64,000 nt of DNA from Symbiodinium natans. Its lineage: Eukaryota; Sar; Dinophyceae; Suessiales; Symbiodiniaceae. Of the stretch, positions 1 to 7,879 are shown piece after piece; positions within the stretch are counted from its first letter, which is position 1; every line of letters begins with the position of its first letter. The stretch lies in NCBI GenBank assembly GCA_905221605.1, contig CAJNDS010002129.1:1-64000 (forward strand). Direction: 5' to 3'. A program made the translations under genes and the position numbers. The notes under the pieces were generated by a model. It was not told the DNA's origin. It made no database searches and saw only the letters and a program-made list of their open reading frames with translations.

Positions 1-234
1 GTAAAAAAGAACAAAGGTTTACACGGGAATACTGCTAGCAATTATTCCGAGCCCCCTATATTCGGGCCCGAAGAGTTATCAAGGAACAACTTAAGACTGC
101 TCATGGGAGGCTTCCCTTGCGAACCTTGAAGGGGAGATTTCAAGATTCAATCCCATGGGGAGGGGACCCCCGGGCTGACTTCAATTCAACCAATCCGTTT
201 CTTCAACCTCGCAGCACTCTTCAGCTCTAAACCC

Positions 235-335
235 CAAACCCCAAACCCCAAACCCTAAACCCTAAACCCTAAACCCCAAACCCTAAACCCTAAACCCTTA
301 AGCCTAAACCCTAAACCCCAGACCCTAAACCCTAA
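235..335. repeat. Telomere-like array (CCCTAAA orientation)
   Basis: Imperfect CCCTAAA/CCCCAAA units. The array ends directly before an exon-like island at 338. Confidence 0.9.
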
Positions 336-337
336 AG

Positions 338-478
338 GCAATGCGAAGCCCTCCAGCTAAGCATAGTCGAAGCCCAGGGTCCTCGCAACAAGATGCGGGT
401 CGGGAGCGAGGAAAAACGGACCGCAGTGGCAGGTTCATGCTGCAGGCCTCTCCATGCCCCAGGCCCCTCCAAAAAGTA
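338..478 (+). CDS. Exon-like island, unknown protein
   Basis: It lies between a CCCTAAA array (ends 335) and a TTTAGGG array (from about 494). After an AAAG acceptor at 337 one frame is open for 53 codons and is rich in Ser, Arg and Gln (AMRSPPAKHSRSPG...). A second frame (EALQLSIVEAQGPRNK...) is also open to 478, so the frame is undecided. Confidence 0.4.
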
Positions 479-1024
479 GATCCCTTGAAAGGGGTTTAGG
501 GTTTAGAGTTTAGGGTTTAGGGTTTAGGGAAAAGGCGTAGTATGGGTCACGATCAGCTTCCTAAGCCTAGGCTTTGTTGGTTGTTTTCCTGCGCACTGCT
601 TTCAGACTTGAGTATCAGCTCATATCAGAGCCAGGCAAGAAAACAGAGGTGGCCTGAAGCAAAATACAGCATAAGCGGATGAGTCGTAGCATCTCCCTCC
701 CTTCCGTTGTGCCTCCGCCTTGCGCCCTGAAAGCTCGACACTGCCGGACAATGTGTCAATGCCCCGAAGCTTGTAATGTTTGACCTTCAAACGAGCCTCG
801 CCTTAAACCTAGCTGAAACCAAGTCTGCATACATATCTTGCGCATCCCTGTCCAGTGTATTGGATCAGTGTACGAACGAGATTGCTCCGCATCCCATAAG
901 CCGTCTTACTCCGATGCCCAGCTCGGGAGGGCCCTTGCCAGTCTTGCCTTAAAGAAGGCTCCGAACTTCTCCCGGCGCAGCGCACTTTTTTTCGGCTCAG
1001 GAGGGCCCGCTCCCAGGAGTGGCC

Positions 1025-1160
1025 ATGGCGCGCCCCGCTGCATTGCTCAGGGCGGCCGTGCTTGCGTGCGCGCTGCTGGCCTTGAAGGACCTGGCCTTCG
1101 TGGCGCCAGCCGACAGCCCGAAACCTCGCGGAGCCGAGGCTCCTGGGAGATGGGAGCAGG
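1025..1160 (+). CDS. First exon with signal peptide and FVAP-type plastid transit peptide
   Basis: ATG at 1025, preferred over an in-frame GTG at 1019. It opens MARPAALLRAAVLACALL, a hydrophobic signal-peptide core, followed by AFVAPADSPKPRGAEAPG, a Ser/Pro/Arg-containing stretch. The FVAP motif just after a signal peptide is typical of proteins sent to the peridinin plastid through the ER. Codons stay open past a GT donor candidate at 1161. The mature protein is not identified; the next plausible exon is at 1562. Confidence 0.6.
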
Positions 1161-1561
1161 GTGGGGACATGTACGTGTTCCTCATGAGGATCTCCAACAG
1201 TAGATCCCTTCAAGGGGGGTCTGGTTATAGGAGCGAGTGTCACTAGTTATGACGAGATTGAGATATGTTGCTCCTCATGTGTGTCGTGATTGTAACATTC
1301 CCAGCTTGCGCGCACCCTCAAGCATGAAAGCAAGGTACTCACTTCCAGACCAGCACCTGTAGCACATCAGGAGGCCAGCAGTCGAGACGCTGGGAGGGGG
1401 TAGGGTTGGAGGGTAGGGGCGGGGGGAAGTAAGTTGCTTAAGCTACAGCTTGGGGGTGACCTTCTCAGTGCATGAGCCCGAAAGGCTTTCTTTCGTGGTC
1501 GTTGGGGTTTTTTCTTATCCCCGCGACCCCATCCTTGGCCAAAAGTTTGAGAGCCTTTTAG

Positions 1562-1684
1562 AGGGGACTTGACCAGGCCACGGCCAAGGTCAGAGAGGAT
1601 GCGCCGAAGGCGAGCCAGCTTCATGAGGACTGTTCATACCTGGTCTACACCGACATAGTTTCAGTCGTCACCACTTCTTTGTGA
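1562..1684 (+). CDS. Probable terminal exon, unknown
   Basis: After a TTTAG acceptor at 1561 one frame reads GLDQATAKVREDAPKASQ and continues HEDCSYLVYTDIVSVV to a TGA at 1682-1684. It could be the end of the plastid-targeted gene starting at 1025; no domain is recognised. Confidence 0.45.
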   Translation, partial: RGLDQATAKVREDAPKASQLHEDCSYLVYTDIVSVVTTSL

Positions 1685-1717
1685 TACTTTTGAAGCTTCA
1701 TTGCCATGCTGAGCCCT

Positions 1718-1821
1718 GATTAAGGCCCTGATGGCTTTCGCTTCCGCTTTTACTCCCACATCTGTCATGGCCTACTACACCGCTGATGAGGCACTGAGGC
1801 CCTGGCACCCCAGCAGCACAG
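1718..1821 (+). CDS. Exon-like frame, unknown
   Basis: Reads ALIKALMAFASAFTPTSV then MAYYTADEALRPWHPSST, with an ATG at 1731. A TTTAGGG motif follows at 1840. Confidence 0.4.
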
Positions 1822-2015
1822 GATTTGGGATTTTTGGTTCAGGGTTTAGGGCTTAAGGCGGGCTTCTGAGCATCTACAGTAGTGACCTTGTTCTCTTAAC
1901 ATGTCCAACTCAACCCTAGGCCCTATAAGCCCTAAACCCTACATGAAACGGAGTGGGCTGTCTTGAGTCGACAGATGGGAAAGACTGGCCAAGACTGCTC
2001 TTTCGCCAGTCCACC

Positions 2016-2123
2016 CGGGGGTTTCCGAGAATAGGGGTACCCTTTTTTGGGGGGGGTCCCTTTCAGGGGATTCTGTTCTATTTGGGGTATAAAAGGCGCA
2101 CCCCTAATTTGGGACATACCCAC
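2016..2123. mobile_element. Small inverted-repeat element, family D (copy 1)
   Basis: Left end GGGGGTTTCCGAGAATAGG, with GGGGTACCC following; right end is a diverged inverse ending in ATTTGGGACATACCC. Related copies lie near 11970, 22010, 38766 and 56864. No coding capacity. Confidence 0.55.
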
Positions 2124-2350
2124 CTCACGAGTTGCGCATGGATTGTGGGTGTTGTCCTGGGCTTTCGGGCTGCGGGGTTTCAAGGTGAAGGTTGTTTCAG
2201 AGACGGCTCCCTGGTCCTTCTTGGAGGTACATGGGTATTCATAAGCAATGAGCATGCTAACTTCTCGTCTAGCCTTACTTAGGGTACTTGCAATTTGTTC
2301 TTTCCTTAATTAGGGTACTTACAACCCTACTTGTTCCAGTTCGCCCTTAG

Positions 2351-2667
2351 CTGCCAAGCCATTCGGAAATCTCTTGGTTATCGTGTCAGTAGGCATGCCC
2401 AACCTGATGTGCAAGAGGCCTAATTATTGGAAGTCTGCACTTGTTAGGGCCGAGTTATTCGGGGAGACCTTGGATTGTTCGGTTTCCCCGCCACCTACCG
2501 CTACCGCCTCGGCGTCAGCTTTCGCAGTCCCGAGGACGAACGTTGCTCCGTGGTATGGTGGCGCGCTCTACGTGCTGACCCTTGTTGTTCAGACACGCGG
2601 CTCAACTCAGCTCCGAAAGCGAGACCCAACTGAGCAGTTAAAAGCCAGGATCCCTGAAAAACTGTAA
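2351..2667 (+). CDS. Open frame of about 105 codons, unknown
   Basis: Open from a CTTAG acceptor at 2350 to a stop at 2667. The peptide contains MPNLMCKRPNYWKSALV, a Pro/Thr/Ser/Ala-rich middle and a basic end (STQLRKRDPTEQLKARI). No family is recognised. It is long for a chance frame here and is not split by telomere repeats. Confidence 0.45.
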
Positions 2668-2838
2668 TGAAGCAGGGCGGAAAGGAAAAGGCATGTGTGA
2701 GCTTGAGGTGTGAACTGTGCTGTTGTGCCTGAGCATGCGGAGTACAGCAGGAAGCAAGATCCCACGGGCCGTCTCACCAAGACAGAAACTTGTGTAAACC
2801 ACGAGGCTCCTCCCTGAACCCACAAGTGCAGGGCCTAC

Positions 2839-3063
2839 TTGAAATTCGAATGGGCGTTCTGGGTTTCATTGGTATTCAATTCGGCTGTATTGCAAGGGTG
2901 GTCAGAGGGAGTGGGGTTTAGGGTTTATAGGGCTTATAGGGTGTTGGGGGGGAGGCGAGTGAAGTTCGAGTGGTACAACTATGTCTACGTGGCCGCTGCG
3001 GCTTTGTGGCTCGGGCCAGTGGCTTGCCTGGCAGTCCACTGGGCATTGACCTTTTTTCTGTAG
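2839..3063 (+). CDS. Short frame with a C-terminal membrane segment
   Basis: Open for 75 codons to TAG at 3063. It contains KFEWAFW and later KFEWYNY, then a hydrophobic stretch (YVAAAALWLGPVACLAV) ending in a Phe-rich tail. A degenerate telomere-like stretch near 2917-2945 is read through in frame, so the real exon may be only 2955-3063. Confidence 0.4.
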   Translation: MKFEWAFWVSLVFNSAVLQGWSEGVGFRVYRAYRVLGGRRVKFEWYNYVYVAAAALWLGPVACLAVHWALTFFL

Positions 3064-3287
3064 GGGGTTTGAGCGGTTCTTTAGGATGGAGCATTCTGGT
3101 TTAGGGTTTACGAGTTCTGGATCTTGTGCAAAACCTGTGGGCACTTGCATCAAAACCCATCCAAATTGACCCCGCAGGCCAAGCTGAGCCCATCGGCTCA
3201 GGTGTCCTAATTCTAAACCCTAAACCACTCCCAGGCGTTCTTTCTCTTCCTCTCCTACAAGTGGGACCCAACGAACCAGCTACCTGG

Positions 3288-3579
3288 AGTAGCCCAGTGG
3301 TACCCTTTTTTTGGGGTTTAGGGTTTAGGGTTTAGGGTTCGGTTTAGGGTTTAGGGTTTATTAACCAATTATAACTGTACGTAAAATAACCCGCTGATAA
3401 GCCCCTTGAGCGCCCTAATATGGCGATAAGTACAGGTATAAGTACGGCTATAATTGGTGAATAAGTATCATGAACCTCCAAGTAACCTTTTTTGGTTCTG
3501 GGTTCCCTTATGAAGTAGCCAACCACAAAAAGGGTACCCTATTGTACCCTTATGAGAATATGGTTACTGTGCTACCAAG
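3288..3579. mobile_element. Inverted-repeat element family B (copy 1) with nested telomere array and second element
   Basis: The left end AGTAGCCCAGTGGTACCC is mirrored by a right end ATGGTTACTGTGCTACC. The middle holds TTTAGGG units (3312-3360) and a second inverted repeat (TTAACCAATTATAACTG near 3360, its diverged inverse near 3445-3465). Confidence 0.6.
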
Positions 3580-3627
3580 GATCGAGGACCTCTAACTATG
3601 CCAAAATGGCAGCACCCCGGCAGATGA

Positions 3628-3822
3628 GAGGTTAGGGTTTAGGGTTTAGGGTTTTAGGGTTTAGGGTTTAGGGTTTAGGGTTTAGGGTTTAGGGAGGTTT
3701 TCTGGCCATCGCTTGAGAAAAAATATCGGTTTTCGGCCACCGTAGATTGCAGGCCTTTGGCCTCCGAAGCATCCATCATCTTTGACGTTTAGGGTTTAGG
3801 GTTTAGGGTTTAGGGTTTGGGT
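3628..3822. repeat. Two TTTAGGG arrays
   Basis: Nearly perfect arrays at 3633-3694 and 3787-3821, split by about 90 bases of unique sequence. No exon is called between them. From 3822 to 4300 I see no supported gene, only a short CCCTAAA pair near 3952. Confidence 0.9.
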
Positions 3823-4307
3823 GTGAGAATAAGGGCCCAGGGTTTGGGGCCCGGGCGTTGTGACCTGCTTGGTCTGCAGCAAGCAAGCCTCCACAACCCA
3901 AGGGTTTCAGTTGCCAAAGGTGGAACGACAAAACAGGACTTGTTTCTTATCACCCTAAACCCTAAACCCACCAGCATCAACACCAGCCAGGTCAGCCATC
4001 GGAAAGTGAGCCCGCAGCGGCAGGGGATCGCCGGGAACCATGCTCAAGGACCTCGCCCTTGGGTGAATCAAGGTTCAAGAACCTTATTAACCCTTGAAAA
4101 TCCTTCCCCTTAACCCTTTAAATCCTTGAAAGAATTGAAAAAGCCCTAGCCCGTAGCAGTCCCAGAGCAAGGACCCCTGAAGTCAGACTGTCTTGAAACC
4201 CTCAAGGCTTGAATGCTAGACCACAGCAAGCCCGCGAACACCTGGCTGCAGACACCATGCTGCGCCCGTCCGACTCAAAATACCTGCATTCGCCTGCAGC
4301 GTGACCG

Positions 4308-4308
<1 letters not shown>

Positions 4309-4338
<30 letters not shown>

Positions 4339-4465
4339 CTCTCTCTCTCTCTCGCGCGCTCTCCCTCCCTCCCTCTCTCTCTTTCACTCTTTCTTTTGTC
4401 TCTCTTTTTCTATCTATTTTTTTCTCTCTCCCTCTCTCTCTCTCTCTTGCTCTTGCACTCTCTCT
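4309..4465. repeat. GT/CT compound microsatellite
   Basis: A GT run followed by CT and pyrimidine-rich repeats. Long frames on both strands here are low-complexity artefacts. Confidence 0.95.
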
Positions 4466-4683
4466 CCATTGTCGGCTCATTTTGTCGTGTATTCACATGA
4501 TTTTCTGGGCTTATCTCGGGTTGTGTGGTTCACGGATTCTAAGCAGTTCCCTAAATGATGCCCTTTTGACTGTCTCCCCAATCATCTAGATAGGTACGAC
4601 AAGTAGACCTATCGACAACAGACAGGGCCCGACAAAACAAAGACTCGAATGTAGAGAGGGCGCGGGGTTGCCCAATAATTAAC

Positions 4684-5062
4684 CTAACTCTTCTCCTCGC
4701 CCGGTCTACTCCTTGCCCATCCATATCCCACCCCAGACTATTTCCAGAAAGTTCCTGGGAGTGCCCAGCCCCTAATTAGTCCCAGCCCCAAGTATTTCAG
4801 AGAGTCCCAGGAGTGCCCAACCCCAGAGTATCACCGGCAAATTTCTGGAGTGCCCAACCCCAGGCCAGAGAATCTCCTGGAGTGCCCCATTAATTCCAGA
4901 GCTTTCCAGAATCTCTGGAGTGCTCTGGAGTGCCTAACCCCAGAGTATCTCCGAAAATCTTGGAGTGCTCAACCCCAGAGTATCCCCCAAAATCCTGGAG
5001 CGCCCAACCCCAGAGTGAACTCGCAGGTTCCTTGCCTGCAGGGTGGGGGATGTTCGAAGTAC
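4684..5062. repeat. Minisatellite family H (copy 1)
   Basis: It begins ACTCTTCTCCTCGCCCGG, continues as degenerate units of about 20-40 bases around GGAGTGCCCAACCCCAGAG, and ends with GGGGGATGTTCGAAGT. The same start, unit and end occur at 42008-42290. Confidence 0.8.
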
Positions 5063-5636
5063 TTTATTTTGAACAGGGAATGGGCTTAGGAGCAACCCCA
5101 AACCCTAAAACCCCCGGCCTGGCTTTCACAAGCACTCCAGGGGCTCGAAGGATCCCCCATGACTCTAGGTAGGCCCTTGGTATTTTATATGTTCCCATTT
5201 ATTTTCCCTTATTGGGTTTAAGAGGAGGATATTTAGGAGCATATTTCCGAGGGTTTAGGGACATTCTAGACCCCGACATCTTATGACACTTCAGATTTAG
5301 GCATTTAGGCTTTGGGGGGTGGGAAGTAGAGATTTCGTTCTGCTGCTTGCGACTACACCACAATGTGCGCTCAGACCCAAAAATGCAAAGCCACAAGCCA
5401 CTGTGGTAGCATACGTTTTTAAGGGGGTTTGGGCTTTGCAGTCCCCTCGCCATGGCACGCCGACGGTCACAACGCGCCAGCCTGCGCCACTGATGGAGAG
5501 GCCGGGCTCCCATTGTGTCGTGCCTTGGGCACCCAGGGACACCGTGTGTCAGACCGGAACGTGGGGAAAAAAAAGCAACCTACCCACCATGTGCCGTCCA
5601 TGCCCCTAAACCCTAAACCCTAAACCCTAAACCCAG

Positions 5637-5754
5637 TGGAAATTTGCATGATCTCCGGAAGGCCCTGCTTCTCCATTTGCGTCACCCTGCTGAGCGGCCA
5701 ATCGACCACTGTGGAGGTGCAGCCAGACATGACGGTGAATGAGCTCCTGGGACC
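5637..5754 (+). CDS. Exon of ubiquitin-like/RCC1-like repeat gene: first half of the ubiquitin-like domain
   Basis: After a CCCAG acceptor at 5636 the frame reads EICMISGRPCFSICVTLL then SGQSTTVEVQPDMTVNEL. The pattern of two beta strands, an acidic turn and the start of a helix fits the first half of a ubiquitin fold. A GT donor follows at 5755, one codon before an in-frame TGA. A CCCTAAA array ends three bases before the acceptor AG. In dinoflagellates such domains often precede RCC1-like repeats, and such exons lie downstream on the same strand. Confidence 0.6.
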
Positions 5755-6072
5755 GTGAAGCCCAACCCAAACTGCAGGACCAGGACCATGATGTTGCTGG
5801 ACGCAACATCACATTACAACACAAAGACTCCCAAACCCAAGCATCGCAAAGCTTCGGAGCCTCACCCCATCGAAACCTCCGACACCGACTCTCCAGTCAT
5901 CTCAATCTTCGCACCCTGTCCCTTTATCCTCGATCCGCACGAGATTTGAGGCTGCGGCTGCTTGGGCAAAGAGCGCTGGGTGTGCGCCTGGGAGGCTTGG
6001 TCGCCGCAGGCCAGGAGGCTGAATGGGAAGAGGGTTCCTAGGCTGCAGGGTTGACAGTTGACAGACCAAATT

Positions 6073-6140
6073 GATATAGGGGTCGGAATAATTACTAATA
6101 GGACCCCAAAACCCTGTTCTAACTATTTCAGCCCCAATAT
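6073..6140. mobile_element. Inverted-repeat element family C (copy 1)
   Basis: Left end GATATAGGGGTCGGAATAAT; the right end TTCAGCCCCAATAT is its diverged inverse. It lies in the intron between the two ubiquitin-like exons. The rest of 5755-6589 holds a 114-codon frame (6229-6573) that runs into telomere-like sequence and is not convincing as coding. Confidence 0.6.
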
Positions 6141-6589
6141 TACGTGGCCCAACGTTGAGTATTAGGAGTTTTAGGCTTGTTAGGCTTCCTGGTTTTGTGG
6201 GAATAGCCAAGATTAGCACAGTTCTTTTATGGTTGTGGGAGAGGCAAGCAGCGAAGCACCAAATGAGAATCCTACAGAGCATGGACAGGGTTTAGTTCCA
6301 GGGGCTTACATCCTCCCAGCCAAGCCCAAACCCGGGGTCTCAAATCGTTCGCGAGAAACCAGCACGAAACCCACAGCCTGTCCCACTGAAACTGTAATCC
6401 CCGAGCCCTTAAACCCCCCGAACCGATCCAAACCCGCGGGGGGGCCGCAGCTGCTGTGTCCAATGCTCCAGCCCCCGCCAGGTGTCCTCTTTGGATTCCG
6501 TTTCGGAAACAAGCCCACCCCAAACCCTAAACCCGAAACCCAAAACCCCAAACTCAAAGCTCTGAAGCCCTAAGCCTTCATATGGGCAG

Positions 6590-6675
6590 GCGGCGAGTTG
6601 CTACAGGGCACCAGCACACTCAGGGCGGCAGGGCTCAAAGAGAATGCCACGATTGGCGCCCTTCGGACCGCTTGG
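6590..6675 (+). CDS. Exon of ubiquitin-like/RCC1-like repeat gene: second half of the ubiquitin-like domain
   Basis: After a GGCAG acceptor at 6589 the frame reads GGELLQGTSTLRAAGLKE then NATIGALRTAW. This resembles the late part of a ubiquitin-like fold (LLxGxxxLxxAGLxxxxxIxAL). A GT donor at 6676 is followed by TTTAGGG. The middle of the domain is not accounted for, so one small exon in the 0.8 kb intron is probably missed. Confidence 0.55.
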
Positions 6676-7879
6676 GTCGTTTAGGGCTTTGTTTTGTCTT
6701 TGTTTTTGCGGGTTTGGGGTTTAGAGACTTCGGATTTCGGGGCCGTTCTCTCTTTTTTTTTGGCTGCTTGGAGAACGCAAACCTCACAGTTCCTTCTCAA
6801 CCTAAACCACCCCGTGAGGATGAAAGGGTCTAGATTGGGGGGCTCAGACGTCGCGGCAGGGGGCGGTGCTCCCATAGAACCTCATGGACCAAGAAGGCGT
6901 TTAAACCAGATTCGATACATAACCCTGAGCCTCAACTCAATCTCCCAGAAGAAATAGCAATTTTCCCAAAACCGGCGTGTATTCTTTACTCCGTATGAAA
7001 GGAATTCCAAAAAAGGGTACAGCCTTACAAGCCCTTAAACCCGAAATATTCAGAAGCCTCCAAATGGAAAGCCCAGAGACTTAGTAAGGCCACCGTGCGC
7101 AAAGCGGCGCCTTGGCCTCTTAGTTTAGGCTTTGGGGGTTGGGGTTGAGGGTTTGGGAAGTTTAGGGTTGAGGTTTTAGGAAGTTTAGGGTTTAGGGTTT
7201 AGTGTCTTTAGGGTTTTGGCAACTTGGAATTCTGCAAGCGTCCGCAGCTGATCGATATGCACAATGCTTGCATGCAGGCGCGCTCTGTTCTCCTTCTGTA
7301 CAGCGAAAGTTCCTGAATCATTGATTCGCAAGGCTTTCTGTCGCAGACACAAGTGCTAGGGTCTGAGAGTTTTGCTGAGTCGTTCCGGCCTGGACATCTT
7401 AGCCCGGATGCAAAAATGGCAAGATGGAATTTGCACAAATTCTGGGCGCGCGAGCGCGCGTGTACACGCATGCAGGGGGCTGGTGCGGGATTTGGTGATC
7501 CGGGTTTTAAATGTGCTTTACCAATTCTGGGCAAGCCTGCTCGAACTTGGGGAGAGACTGGGGCCCCTAAACCCTAAACCCTAAACCCTAAACCCTAAAC
7601 CCTAAACCCTAAACCCTAAACCCTAAACCCTGAACCCTAATCTTTGTGTGTTGCAGCTTGGCACCTGTAGTTTCTTGAAGTTGTTCCTTAAGCCCTTCCA
7701 CTGCTTTTGAAACAGGTCTACACTAAACCCTAACACCGAAACCCTAAACCCTGATTGCTCGCGTGAAGCCTGCTGCTGCTCAGAGTGCTTGCAGAAACCC
7801 TGATTGAATCGGGCCCAAAAAGCTCCCAGCTCGTCTAACCCTAAACTCTAAACCCTAAGCCCTAAACCCTAAACCTGAG
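6676..7879 (+). other. Intron region, mostly telomere-like repeats
   Basis: Holds degenerate TTTAGGG sequence (6680-6725, 7125-7215) and CCCTAAA arrays (7566-7642, 7723-7755, 7832-7875). At least one exon completing the ubiquitin-like domain is expected here but I could not locate it. Confidence 0.6.

Noticed and set aside
3600-3610. GCCAAAATGGC, the core of the reverse complement of the dinoflagellate spliced leader
   Set aside because: Only 11 bases match and the flanks do not; no gene or splice context supports it.
4202-4589. Several frames of Cys/Val or Ser/Leu repeats
   Set aside because: Translations of the GT/CT microsatellite.
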